DNA of 64,000 nt, from positions 1 through 64,000 of the forward strand of contig JABUFB010000014.1 of NCBI GenBank assembly GCA_013314775.1. The letters run 5' to 3'. Positions 24,018-32,682 of this stretch are shown piece after piece. Origin of the DNA: Armatimonadota bacterium. GTDB lineage: Bacteria; Armatimonadota; Zipacnadia; Zipacnadales; JABUFB01. The notes beneath the pieces were generated by a model. That model was not told where the DNA came from and ran no database searches. It was given only the letters and a program-made list of their open reading frames with translations. The position numbers and the translations under genes are program-made. Positions within the stretch are counted from its first letter, which is position 1. Every line of letters begins with the position of its first letter.

Positions 24018-25790
24018 ATGGCGGATGTCACACTGACGATTGACGGCGTGACGGTGACGGTGCCGGAAGGCGCGACGATCATGGAGGCGGCGGACAAAGC
24101 CGGCATCCACATTCCGCGTCTGTGCTACCACCCTGAGCTGTCCATCGCGGGAGCTTGCCGGGTGTGCATCGTGGAAGTCGAGGGTATGCGGAACCTTCCC
24201 GCCTCGTGCTCTTACCCGGCTGCCGAGGGTATGGTCGTGCGGTCGCACAGCCCGGAAGTTCTCAGGCTGCGAAGGGATATTGTCGAGCTCCTCGTCGATA
24301 ACCACCCGATGGACTGCAACACGTGCGAGCGCGACGGCAACTGCGAACTGCAGCGCCTTGCGAACGCGATGGGTATCCGCGAGCGCCTGTTCGCGGGAGA
24401 TCGCAAACGCTACGCGAAGGACCTGACCGGGCCTTCGATTACCCGCGACCCGGAAAAATGCATCCTGTGTGGACGCTGCGTGCGCATGTGCGGGGAAATC
24501 CAGGAAGTCGCCGCCCTCGGGCAGGTCAACCGCGGATTCGATACGGTGGTCATGCCCGCCCACGACGCGCCGGCTGTGGACACGGTCTGCACCGGGTGTG
24601 GACAGTGCATCAACGTCTGCCCGACCGCGGCATTCCTTGAAGCGGATGCGACCAGCGAGCTGATGGCTGCCATCGAGGACCCGGATAAGATCGTAGTGGC
24701 CCAGATGGCACCCTCGGTGCGCGCGGCGATCGGCGAGTGCTTCGGTCTTGAGCCCGGCAAAGCCTGGGAGGGTGAGTGCTTCGCGGCAATGCGCCGGATG
24801 GGCATTGACGTGGTTTTCGACACCCAGTTCGCGGCAGACCTCACGATCATGGAGGAGGCCGCGGAGTTCGTGGAGCGTTTCAAGTCCGGGCACCTGCCGA
24901 ACATCACCTCGTGCTGTCCGACGTGGGTGAAGTACTGCGAGCAGTTCCACCCGGACATGATGCAGTACCTGTCCTCGGCCAAGTCACCCATGAGCATGCA
25001 AGGCGCGGTTACCAAGACCTATTGGGCCGAGAAGATGGGCATCGATCCCCACCGGATCTTCTCGGTGGCCTTCATGTGCTGCACGTGCAAGAAATTCGAG
25101 GCAGAGCGTCCCGAGCTGTTCGTGGACGGTATGCCCGCTGTGGACAAGGTCTGTACTACTCGCGAGTTCGGCTGGCTCATGAAGCATATGGGCATTGACT
25201 TCCTGAACCTGCAGCCGGAAGAGCCGGATAACCCGATCGGGTCGTCCTCCGGCGCGGGCGTTATTTTCGGTGCCACCGGCGGCGTGACGGAAGCCGCCCT
25301 GCGCACAGCTTACTGGATGCTCTTTGATGAAGAATTGCCGGACGACGGCATCGATTTCTACGAGACCCGCGGTATTGACGGCGTACGCGAGGCGTGGCTT
25401 GATCTGAAAGGCAACAAGGTTCACATCGCCATCGCCAGCGGGCTTGGCAGCGCGAACAAGCTGCTGGATCGGCTCCGGGCCGGCGAGGAGTTCCATTGGA
25501 TCGAGATCATGGGTTGCCCGGGCGGTTGCATCGGCGGCGGCGGACAGCCATACGCGGGCGCCAATGCCATCCCGTTGGACAAAGAGTTACTCAAGAAGCG
25601 GGCGAGCGCCCTGTACAATCTGGATGCCGAGCGGACCATCCGAAAGTCCCATCTCAATCCGGACATCCAGAAGCTCTATGCGGAATACCTCGGCAAACCG
25701 ATGAGTGAGAAGGCTCACCATCTGCTTCACACGCATTACCACGCGCGGCTGCCCGTGGGCATCCGGCCGCAGGAGGCGCAGCACGAATAA
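24018..25790 (+). CDS. hydA: [FeFe]-hydrogenase catalytic subunit HydA, M3 type
   Basis: The 590-residue subunit reduces protons or oxidises H2. N-terminal plant-type [2Fe-2S] domain: C36, C47, C50, C64. His-ligated [4Fe-4S]: H96, C100, C103, C109. Two-cluster ferredoxin domain: C148, C151, C154, C158 and C191, C194, C197, C201. H-domain: TSCCPTW (C299, C300), MCCTCKKFE (C355, K358, E361) and MGCPGGCIGGGGQP (C500, C504). The C-terminal small-subunit domain ends the chain. The proton-path residues known from Clostridium CpI (two Glu, Arg, Ser in SSAKSP) are present. The second motif is normally MPCxxK. Here Pro354 is Cys and residue 357 is also Cys. AAGGTG precedes the ATG. The stop overlaps the next start by one base. 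Confidence 0.96.
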   Translation: MADVTLTIDGVTVTVPEGATIMEAADKAGIHIPRLCYHPELSIAGACRVCIVEVEGMRNLPASCSYPAAEGMVVRSHSPEVLRLRRDIVELLVDNHPMDCNTCERDGNCELQRLANAMGIRERLFAGDRKRYAKDLTGPSITRDPEKCILCGRCVRMCGEIQEVAALGQVNRGFDTVVMPAHDAPAVDTVCTGCGQCINVCPTAAFLEADATSELMAAIEDPDKIVVAQMAPSVRAAIGECFGLEPGKAWEGECFAAMRRMGIDVVFDTQFAADLTIMEEAAEFVERFKSGHLPNITSCCPTWVKYCEQFHPDMMQYLSSAKSPMSMQGAVTKTYWAEKMGIDPHRIFSVAFMCCTCKKFEAERPELFVDGMPAVDKVCTTREFGWLMKHMGIDFLNLQPEEPDNPIGSSSGAGVIFGATGGVTEAALRTAYWMLFDEELPDDGIDFYETRGIDGVREAWLDLKGNKVHIAIASGLGSANKLLDRLRAGEEFHWIEIMGCPGGCIGGGGQPYAGANAIPLDKELLKKRASALYNLDAERTIRKSHLNPDIQKLYAEYLGKPMSEKAHHLLHTHYHARLPVGIRPQEAQHE

Positions 25791-26326
25791 TGCGGTACCA
25801 ACGCCAGATACTTGACACGCCTCAATGGTGGAAGGAACTGGATGAATACATTGAGGAACAGAAGCGGCGGAATCCGGGTCACGTCCAGAGCGGTCTGATC
25901 CAGGTCCTGCACCATGTGCAGAACAAGTTCGGCTACGTTCCCGAGAAGGCGATCAACCACGTTGCCCAGGCTTTGGGCGTCCCTTCGGTGTACGTTGAGG
26001 GCGTCGCCAGCTTCTACTCCTACTTCTCCCTGGAGCCCAAAGGCAACTACAGCATCAGCGTGTGTCTGGGGACCGCCTGCTACGTTCAGGGCAGCCAGGC
26101 AGTCCTGGACGAGTTCTGCCGGTTGCTCGATGTGAAGCCGGGAGGGACCACCGCGGACGGCTTGTTCACGCTCGCAGAGGCCCGCTGTCTGGGGGCCTGC
26201 GGTCAGGCGCCGGTTGTCATGGTGAATGAGCGCGTCCACGCCCGCGTGAAGCCGGAGGACGTTGCCGATATCATCGCGTACTATAACGCCGAGGCGCAGG
26301 CAAGCGCCGAGACGGTGGAAGCCTGA
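25790..26326 (+). CDS. hydC: NuoE-like [2Fe-2S] subunit of the hydrogenase
   Basis: The 178-residue protein is a 24-kDa-type thioredoxin-like ferredoxin. It has an N-terminal helical region (LIQVLHHVQNKFGYVPEKAI), GVASFYSYFS, and the four [2Fe-2S] ligands C92, C97, C133 and C137. In multimeric [FeFe]-hydrogenases (HydABC of Thermotoga, Hnd of Desulfovibrio) it passes electrons between the NuoF-like and HydA subunits. Its start codon shares a base with the hydA stop (TAATG), so the subunits are translationally coupled. A complex I role is unlikely because no membrane Nuo genes are nearby. Confidence 0.93.
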   Translation: MRYQRQILDTPQWWKELDEYIEEQKRRNPGHVQSGLIQVLHHVQNKFGYVPEKAINHVAQALGVPSVYVEGVASFYSYFSLEPKGNYSISVCLGTACYVQGSQAVLDEFCRLLDVKPGGTTADGLFTLAEARCLGACGQAPVVMVNERVHARVKPEDVADIIAYYNAEAQASAETVEA

Positions 26327-26444
26327 AGCCGATGCGAGACCTGTCCGGCTGAGCAGCGAAGATCAGCCAGGCGGCCGGCGGGAGCTCCGACTTCCGTCGC
26401 AGGTTACCGGCAAGGGATAGCCCGCTACCCGGAGAGAGAGAACA

Positions 26445-26849
26445 ATGAGCGACCAGGCCAAGAAAATACTGATTGTTGACGACGACGTGGACTTCATCCA
26501 GGCCAACAAGGTGGCGCTGGAGTCCATGGGATTCGAGGTCATTACAGCCACGGACTCCAAGCAGGGCGTAGAGCTGGCCGAGCGGGAGAAACCCGACCTG
26601 ATCACGCTGGACCTTATGATGGAGAAGATGTACTCGGGCTTTTCGGTGCTCGAGACCCTCCAGGCACATGAGGCGATTGCCGGCATCCCCATCATTATGA
26701 TCTCGGCGGTTACCACCGAGACCGGATTCCGCGTGGATACGGACGGCGAGAAGCCCGAGTGGCTGGATGTGGTGGAGTTCGTACACAAACCGATCGACCC
26801 GGTCGATCTCGCCAAGAAAGTCGCAAGCATTCTAGAAGGAAAGAGTTGA
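26445..26849 (+). CDS. Single-domain response regulator inside the hydrogenase operon
   Basis: The 134-residue protein is a CheY-like receiver with no output domain: ILIVDDDVDF acidic pocket, phospho-acceptor Asp56 in LDLMM, ISAV Ser/Thr switch region and HKPID Lys. A ten-residue insertion (TETGFRVDTDGEKPEW) lies between strand 4 and strand 5. GAGAGAGA precedes the ATG. It lies between the NuoE-like and NuoF-like subunit genes, with ten bases to the latter, so it should be made with the enzyme. It may act by protein contact or as a phosphorelay partner of the receiver-kinase encoded at 29958. Confidence 0.9.
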   Translation: MSDQAKKILIVDDDVDFIQANKVALESMGFEVITATDSKQGVELAEREKPDLITLDLMMEKMYSGFSVLETLQAHEAIAGIPIIMISAVTTETGFRVDTDGEKPEWLDVVEFVHKPIDPVDLAKKVASILEGKS

Positions 26850-26859
26850 GCACAGCGCT

Positions 26860-28758
26860 ATGTCAGTGCTTGAAGGTCTGAACAAGCTGGTTGAGAAAGC
26901 CAAGCCTGTGGTCAAGCAGGTCCCTGACAAACCGCAGGTGCTCTTTGGCGTGGCCACGTGCGCTCTCGCCGCAGGCGCTCAGGACACGGAAAACGCAATG
27001 CTGGCGGCCCTCGAGGAAGCGGGCTTGACCGGCAAGGTGGACGTCGGCCACGTGGGTTGCGTCGGCGGCTGCTACCTGGAACCGCTGGTTGAGATCCGTG
27101 AGCCCGGGAAGGCGCCGCGGATGTACGTCAAAGTCGACGCGAAGATGGCGGCGGAAATCGTCAAGCGTGATCTCGTGGGCGGAGAGCCGATCACAGAGTG
27201 GCTCCTTGCCGGCGGCACGGCAGCCGAGCCGGTTGCACAGGACGACACACCTGAGATCATCAATCGGTTCACCCGCGAGTGGAGCCACCTGGACTATTTC
27301 CGGCGCCAGTTGCGCATCACGCTGCGCAATGTCGGAAGAGTGGATCCGGAATCTCTGGACGACTACCTCGCCGTGAGCGGGTACCAGGCTCTGGCCAAGG
27401 TCCTCGACGGAATGACCCCTGAGGACGTGATCGCGACCCTCAAGACCTCCGGTCTGCGTGGTCGCGGCGGCGCCGGATTTCCAACGGGTATGAAGTGGGA
27501 TTTGACCCGCAAGGCCAAAGGTGATGAGAAGTTTTTCATCTGCAACGCTGATGAGGGCGACCCCGGCGCTTTCATGGATCGCAGCACCCTCGAGGGCGAC
27601 CCGCACTCAGTCCTGGAAGCCATGATCATCGGTGGCTACGCAATCGGCGCGAGGCAGGGGTACATCTACGTGCGCGCCGAGTACCCGCTGGCAATCCGAC
27701 GCCTCGAGATCGCCATCGACGCCGCGCGCAAGGCGGGTCTGCTGGGTGAGAACATCCTGGGTTCCGGCCACAGTTTCGACATTGAGTTGCGCCTTGGCGC
27801 CGGAGCGTTCGTGTGCGGTGAGGAGACCGCGCTTATAGCCTCCATCGAGGGCAAGCGCGGTATGCCCCGGCCTCGGCCCCCGTACCCCGCGGAAAGCGGC
27901 CTGTGGGGCAAGCCGACCTGCATCAACAATGTGGAGACGCTTGCCAGCATACCGGCGATTATCCTGCTGGGTGGTGAATGGTATGCGTCGGTAGGCACCG
28001 AGAAGTCCAAAGGCACCAAGGTCTTCGCACTGGCCGGGAACGTGCAGAACACCGGCCTCGTCGAGGTGCCCATGGGTATCAGCCTCCGCGAGGTCATCTT
28101 CGACATCGGCGGCGGGATTCCCGGTGGCCGCGAGTTCAAGGCTGCCCAAACCGGTGGACCGTCCGGCGGCTGTCTGCCGGCGTCCTCGCTGGACACACCT
28201 ATCGACTACGACTCGTTGCGCGAGGCCGGCTCGATCATGGGTTCCGGTGGTCTCATCGTCATGGATGACAGGAACTGCATGGTGGACATCGCCAAGTTCT
28301 TCCTGACCTTCACCCGGGACGAAAGCTGCGGCAAGTGCACCCCGTGTCGCGAGGGCACCAAGCGCATGCTGGATATTCTCGAACGGATCACCAACGGCGA
28401 GGGTGAGGAGAGGGACTTCGAGCGCCTGAAGCGCCTGTCCGACGTGTGCAGCCGTGGGGCCCTGTGCGGGCTGGGGCAGACTGCGCCGAACCCGGTGAGC
28501 AGCACACTGAGGCACTTCCGCGACGAGTACGAAGCCCACATCAAGGACCGGACCTGTCCGGCTCATGTCTGCCAGGCGCTTGTCCAGTACACGATTGACG
28601 TCGAGAAATGCATCGGCTGCGGTCTTTGCCGCCGGGCATGCCCGGTGCAGTGCATCAGTGGTGAGCCGAGGAAGCCGCACTTCATCGACCAGGACCGCTG
28701 CATCCGGTGTGGCGCCTGCTTCCAGGCCTGCAAGTTCGATGCTGTCGTGAGGGGATAG
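26860..28758 (+). CDS. hydB: NuoF-like FMN/NADH-binding subunit of the hydrogenase
   Basis: The 632-residue subunit is the NAD(H) site and probable flavin bifurcation site. Residues 1-110 form a thioredoxin-like domain with C34, C67 and C71 (only three clear Cys). The 51-kDa core follows: SGLRGRGGAGFPTG (about 197-210), CNADEGDPGAFMDR for FMN/NADH, GEETALIASIEG, an SLBB domain and [4Fe-4S] ligands C490, C493, C496, C536. A C-terminal two-cluster ferredoxin domain has C584, C587, C590, C594 and C614, C617, C620, C624. This matches HydB/HndC and not plain NuoF. Separated from hydC by the response regulator gene. Confidence 0.94.
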   Translation: MSVLEGLNKLVEKAKPVVKQVPDKPQVLFGVATCALAAGAQDTENAMLAALEEAGLTGKVDVGHVGCVGGCYLEPLVEIREPGKAPRMYVKVDAKMAAEIVKRDLVGGEPITEWLLAGGTAAEPVAQDDTPEIINRFTREWSHLDYFRRQLRITLRNVGRVDPESLDDYLAVSGYQALAKVLDGMTPEDVIATLKTSGLRGRGGAGFPTGMKWDLTRKAKGDEKFFICNADEGDPGAFMDRSTLEGDPHSVLEAMIIGGYAIGARQGYIYVRAEYPLAIRRLEIAIDAARKAGLLGENILGSGHSFDIELRLGAGAFVCGEETALIASIEGKRGMPRPRPPYPAESGLWGKPTCINNVETLASIPAIILLGGEWYASVGTEKSKGTKVFALAGNVQNTGLVEVPMGISLREVIFDIGGGIPGGREFKAAQTGGPSGGCLPASSLDTPIDYDSLREAGSIMGSGGLIVMDDRNCMVDIAKFFLTFTRDESCGKCTPCREGTKRMLDILERITNGEGEERDFERLKRLSDVCSRGALCGLGQTAPNPVSSTLRHFRDEYEAHIKDRTCPAHVCQALVQYTIDVEKCIGCGLCRRACPVQCISGEPRKPHFIDQDRCIRCGACFQACKFDAVVRG

Positions 28759-28806
28759 AAACGCTGATGGCTGAACTTCGGGAGCCCGGCGAGTGAGGTG
28801 GGAGGA

Positions 28807-29844
28807 ATGACCACCAAAGCGAAGGAGCGCGGGCTGGAGGTAGTCTTCTGCGAGAGTGAAGGCCATGAGAGAGGCTATCTGGACGCGTGCGAGACGTGCT
28901 CCGGCTGGGACATACGGTACGTCGAGGAGACTGTGAACGAGCTGCCGGATGAAGTGCGCGAGGCGGTGTCGGTCCTGTCGTGCTTCATCCGGTCGCGCGT
29001 CGATCGGGAGTTCATTGAGACCTGCCCAAACCTGAAGCTGGTGGCGACACGGTCCGCGGGCTATGACCACATCGACCTGAAGGCCTGCGGCGAACGCGGC
29101 ATTACAGTCTGTAATGTCCCGCAGTACGGCGAGAACACGGTAGCGGAACACACCCTGGGCCTCATTCTCGCGCTTTCAAGGCATGTCTATGAGGGCGTGG
29201 ACAGGGTCAAACGGGGAAGCCTGGGGCTGGATGGACTGCTCGGGTTCGACCTTCATGGCAAGACTCTGGGCGTCATCGGCGCAGGTCGTATCGGCCTGCG
29301 GGTCGCGCGGTTCGGTGTCGCCCTGAATATGCGCGTGCTTGCGTACGACGTGCGGCCCAATGACCTGTTGGCGGAAGTCGTGGGATTTGAGTACCGGGAG
29401 CTGGACGAACTGCTGAGCGAGTCAGACGTGGTCAGCGTGCACGTGCCGCTCATGCCGGCGACGCACCACCTGCTCAACGCCGAGCGTCTGGCACTGATGA
29501 AGCCCACCGCGGTGCTTGTGAATACGTCGCGCGGAGGCATCATCGACAGCCGCGCGTTGCTGGACGCACTGAACCAGGAGCGCCTTGCGGCCGCGGCTTT
29601 GGACGTCCTCGAGAACGAGGATGTCATCACGGAGGACCGTGTCCTGACCCGAGACCTGTCGTTGGAAAAGCTCCGGCTTGCGGTTGAATCCTACCAGCTC
29701 ATCCACCACCCACGAGTGTTGGTGACACCGCACATGGCTTTCTACAGCCAGGAGGCGCTGCAGCGGATCTTGACCACCACTGTCGAGAACATCGCCGGGT
29801 TCGCCGCGGGCTCACCTGTGAATGTGGTGGCGCCACCTGCCTGA
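28807..29844 (+). CDS. D-lactate dehydrogenase-like 2-hydroxyacid dehydrogenase
   Basis: The 345-residue NAD-dependent enzyme has VAEHTLGLILALSRH, DGLLGFDLHGKTLGVIGAGRIG (Rossmann GxGxxG), catalytic Arg in VNTSRGG, Glu in DVLENED and His in TPHMAFYSQEAL. The DGLLGFDL stretch and the long insertion after DVLEN are characteristic of fermentative D-lactate dehydrogenases, not of SerA. It would reduce pyruvate to D-lactate with NADH. GAGGTG seven bases before ATG 28807 sets the start over GTG 28798. It follows the hydrogenase subunit genes by about 50 bases, consistent with a shared redox-balancing role. Confidence 0.82.
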   Translation: MTTKAKERGLEVVFCESEGHERGYLDACETCSGWDIRYVEETVNELPDEVREAVSVLSCFIRSRVDREFIETCPNLKLVATRSAGYDHIDLKACGERGITVCNVPQYGENTVAEHTLGLILALSRHVYEGVDRVKRGSLGLDGLLGFDLHGKTLGVIGAGRIGLRVARFGVALNMRVLAYDVRPNDLLAEVVGFEYRELDELLSESDVVSVHVPLMPATHHLLNAERLALMKPTAVLVNTSRGGIIDSRALLDALNQERLAAAALDVLENEDVITEDRVLTRDLSLEKLRLAVESYQLIHHPRVLVTPHMAFYSQEALQRILTTTVENIAGFAAGSPVNVVAPPA

Positions 29845-29957
29845 GAGTGTGCGGAACGGCACGGCCGGGCAGAGGCTGTCTGTTGTCGCAGATCGTACCA
29901 GCGGTTTGTTATCGAAGCACGGGACCGTTGCCACGCAAACTCTGGAGCAGAGTGACG

Positions 29958-31562
29958 ATGAGAGCGCCGATCGATGGCGCAATTAGCCAAGAGATGCTGA
30001 GGGCGCGCTACGGTGCGACTGCATCGGAATCACGCCCTCATGAGCCGGGCTTCCACCACATACTCGTGGTTGACGATGAGGCGGGAATCCGCGACGGCAG
30101 CAAGCGCATCCTCACCGCCGAAGGCCACGTGGTCCTGCTTGCAGCGTCGGGCGAAGAGGGACTGAAGATCCTAGAAGCCAACCCGGATACCGATGTGGCC
30201 CTGGTTGACCTGAACATGCCCGGCATAGACGGGCTGGAGTTCCTCAGCCGGGCCGCCGAGGTCGCCCCTGAAACAATCTGCGTTGTGGTTGCCGAGTATG
30301 CCTCTTTGGATACCGCCATCGAGAGCACGAAGCGCGGTGCCTACGACATCCTCACCAAACCCTTCACCTCTGACCAGCTTGTGCGCGCCGTCAATAAGGC
30401 TCTCGCGGGCGCTCACCTGCTCCGCGAGCGCAATCGTGTGCAGGAGCAGAAAGACCTGCGCATGCTTGAGGTGGCCACGGAGCAGTCACGCCTGCGCACG
30501 ATCATCAACTGCATGAATGACGGGGTGATCGTGTGCAACGCCGAGCGCAAGCTGGTCCTCTATAATCCGGCGGCGCTACGGGTGCTCACGAATGTCGATC
30601 CGGGGCAGTGCGTGCTGGAGCTGTCCGACGCTATCCGTCACGAAGAACTGGTGAGCATGATCAACCAGGCGTCGGCTGACCATAACCGCCTGTCACGCGA
30701 GATCGAGCTCCAGAACGGCAACTCGAGTCACTGGCTGCTGGCGGACGTTGCCCCCGTCGCGGACGAGCGGTCGGGGCAGTTCATGGGCACCGTGACGGTA
30801 TTGCGGGACATCACGGAGATCAAGAAGGTCGAGGAACTCAAGGCCCAGTTCGTCAACATGGTGGCGCACGAATTGCGGGCTCCTCTGTCGGCGGTGAGTG
30901 GCTACCTGTCGGTCATGCTCGAGGGCATGGTCGCCGATCCGGCCAAGCAGCGCGAGATGCTGAGCCGCTCCAACGAGCGCATCAAAGCCCTTCTTGATCT
31001 GGTGACTGACCTGCTGCATGTGTCCCGCATGGAAGCGGGCACGGTGAGCCGGACTATCACCGGCCAACAGATCCCGGAACTGCTGCGCGATGTCGCGGCT
31101 CTCATGCAGCCCCTGGCCGATGAGAGGAAGGTAACGATCTCCGTCAGCGCTCCGAAGGAACTGCCGCGGGTTGAGGCCGACCGCGAAGAGCTCATACGCC
31201 TGTTCAACAATCTGGTCAGCAACGCGATCAAGTACAACCGCGAGGGCGGTGCCGTTATTCTCCAGGCTGCGCAGGACGGGCCTTACGTTCGGGTCTCGGT
31301 TCAGGATACCGGTATCGGCATCAGCAAGGAAGGCCTGGAACGGTTGTTCACCGAGTTCTTCCGCGAGAAGCGGCCGGAGACGGCGTACGTCACCGGCACG
31401 GGTCTCGGTCTGAGTATCGTCAAGCGCGTGGTAGACTTCTACCACGGGAAGATCAAAGCGACCTCGGAGCTCGGACAGGGCTCCACCTTTACCGTCTGGC
31501 TCCCCTTCAAATTCGAACCGGAGCACGCCTCACTCGACGGGTCAACAGGAGAGGCCCCGTGA
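29958..31562 (+). CDS. Receiver-PAS-histidine kinase
   Basis: The 534-residue soluble protein has an N-terminal receiver (ILVVDDEAG, phospho-Asp84 in LVDLNMPG, Lys134 in LTKPF), a PAS domain (about 178-290, IINCMNDGVIVCNAERKLVLYNPAA), a HisKA domain with His304 in VAHELRAPLS, and an HATPase domain (NNLVSNAIKYN, DTGIGIS, GTGLGLSIVKRV). No membrane segment is visible, so the PAS domain would sense a cytosolic signal. Two Cys near the PAS start (C185, C193) could bind a cofactor, which is speculative. GGAG precedes ATG 29958. The stop overlaps hydE by four bases, tying the kinase to the hydrogenase maturation genes. Confidence 0.9.
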   Translation: MRAPIDGAISQEMLRARYGATASESRPHEPGFHHILVVDDEAGIRDGSKRILTAEGHVVLLAASGEEGLKILEANPDTDVALVDLNMPGIDGLEFLSRAAEVAPETICVVVAEYASLDTAIESTKRGAYDILTKPFTSDQLVRAVNKALAGAHLLRERNRVQEQKDLRMLEVATEQSRLRTIINCMNDGVIVCNAERKLVLYNPAALRVLTNVDPGQCVLELSDAIRHEELVSMINQASADHNRLSREIELQNGNSSHWLLADVAPVADERSGQFMGTVTVLRDITEIKKVEELKAQFVNMVAHELRAPLSAVSGYLSVMLEGMVADPAKQREMLSRSNERIKALLDLVTDLLHVSRMEAGTVSRTITGQQIPELLRDVAALMQPLADERKVTISVSAPKELPRVEADREELIRLFNNLVSNAIKYNREGGAVILQAAQDGPYVRVSVQDTGIGISKEGLERLFTEFFREKRPETAYVTGTGLGLSIVKRVVDFYHGKIKATSELGQGSTFTVWLPFKFEPEHASLDGSTGEAP

Positions 31563-32593
31563 CCCCTGCTTTGGAAATGCCCGATCTGATGAGTTCTGAG
31601 CTGACACCCGCCGACCTCGTCCCTCTGATCAGGGCGCGGGGCGAGCAGGCCGAGGCGCTTCATGACCGCGCTGACCAATTGCGCCGGGAGACAGTGGGCG
31701 ACGCGGTTCACCTTCGCGGGATCATCGAGTTCTCCAGCTACTGCCGCTGCCACTGCAAGTACTGCGGTCTGCGCGCGGACAATGCAGCCGCAGGGCGCTA
31801 CCGACTCACCCCCGATGAAGTCCTTGAGGCCTCCCAGGTGGTCTGTGCCATGGGGTTCGGCACGGTTGTGCTCCAATCGGGCGAGGACCCGTGGTGGACC
31901 GCGGAGCGTCTCGCAGAGGTGATCGTGCGCATCAAGCGGGACACCGGGCTGGCCATCACGCTTTCCGTGGGCGAACGGGACGAGGAGGACTACCGCATCT
32001 GGCGTGAGGCGGGCGCGGACCGCTATCTCCTGCGCCATGAGACCGCAGACCCCGAGCTTTACGCGCGGCTGCATCCAGGCGCAAGCTTCGAAGCCCGGGT
32101 GCATTGCATGCATATGCTGCGCGATCTGGGCTACCAGGTGGGCGCGGGAAGCATCGTCGGTCTGCCAGGGCAGAGCTGGGAAGCGCTGGGTCTCGACCTG
32201 CTTTTCATGCGAGACATGCAGTTCCACATGGGCAGCGTGGGCCCACTCGTGCCTCATCCCGGCACGCCGTTGGGGGAGGAACCTGTGGGAGACACTCAGA
32301 CGGTGCTGAACATGATGGCCCTGCTACGGCTGATGATCCCGGACATCATGCTCCCTTCAACGACCTCGCTGGAGACCGCGCTGGAAGGTGGAAGACTGTG
32401 GGGCCTGCGCTGCGGGGCGAATGTGATCATGCCCAACCTGACACCACGGTCGGTTGCGGCGAAGTACGAGATCTACCCGGGGAAGAAAGCTCCCTGGATC
32501 ACGCTGGAAGATGAAGTCGGCCGCGCCATGGCGCTCATCCGCAAGGCCGGCCGTGTTGTGGGAACGGGTCCCGGCCACAGTCCCCGTGCGTAA
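31559..32593 (+). CDS. hydE: [FeFe]-hydrogenase maturase HydE, radical SAM
   Basis: The 344-residue radical SAM enzyme works in assembling the organometallic part of the H-cluster. The SAM-cluster motif is C62-x3-C66-x2-C69 within SSYCRCHCKYCGLRADN. YRLTPDEVLE, VVLQSGEDPWW, HETADPELYARLHP, VGLPGQSWE and LVPHPGTPLG are typical of HydE. GTG 31559 is preceded by GGAGAGG and overlaps the kinase stop as GTGA. The family also contains PylB-type enzymes, but the hydrogenase context and motif set favour HydE. Together with HydF downstream, two of the three maturases are present. Confidence 0.93.
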   Translation: MTPALEMPDLMSSELTPADLVPLIRARGEQAEALHDRADQLRRETVGDAVHLRGIIEFSSYCRCHCKYCGLRADNAAAGRYRLTPDEVLEASQVVCAMGFGTVVLQSGEDPWWTAERLAEVIVRIKRDTGLAITLSVGERDEEDYRIWREAGADRYLLRHETADPELYARLHPGASFEARVHCMHMLRDLGYQVGAGSIVGLPGQSWEALGLDLLFMRDMQFHMGSVGPLVPHPGTPLGEEPVGDTQTVLNMMALLRLMIPDIMLPSTTSLETALEGGRLWGLRCGANVIMPNLTPRSVAAKYEIYPGKKAPWITLEDEVGRAMALIRKAGRVVGTGPGHSPRA

Positions 32594-32682
32594 ACTGCGG
32601 ATGGTGTACTGGCGGAAACAGTCCACAGCCTCCAGCTGAATCGACGCGATACCCCAATCAAGGCCTGGAGAAGACCTGAATC

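Noticed and set aside
23435-24043. 202-residue plus-strand frame in the intergenic gap before hydA
   Set aside because: It runs over the dispersed repeat, the promoter and the Rex site and overlaps hydA, with no family similarity.
25790-28758. NuoE/NuoF-like genes as part of respiratory complex I
   Set aside because: They are coupled to hydA, carry the extra ferredoxin domains of HydB/HydC, and no membrane Nuo genes are present.
27607-29151. 514-residue minus-strand frame across the NuoF-like and lactate dehydrogenase genes
   Set aside because: It spans two well-supported plus-strand genes and shows no motif.
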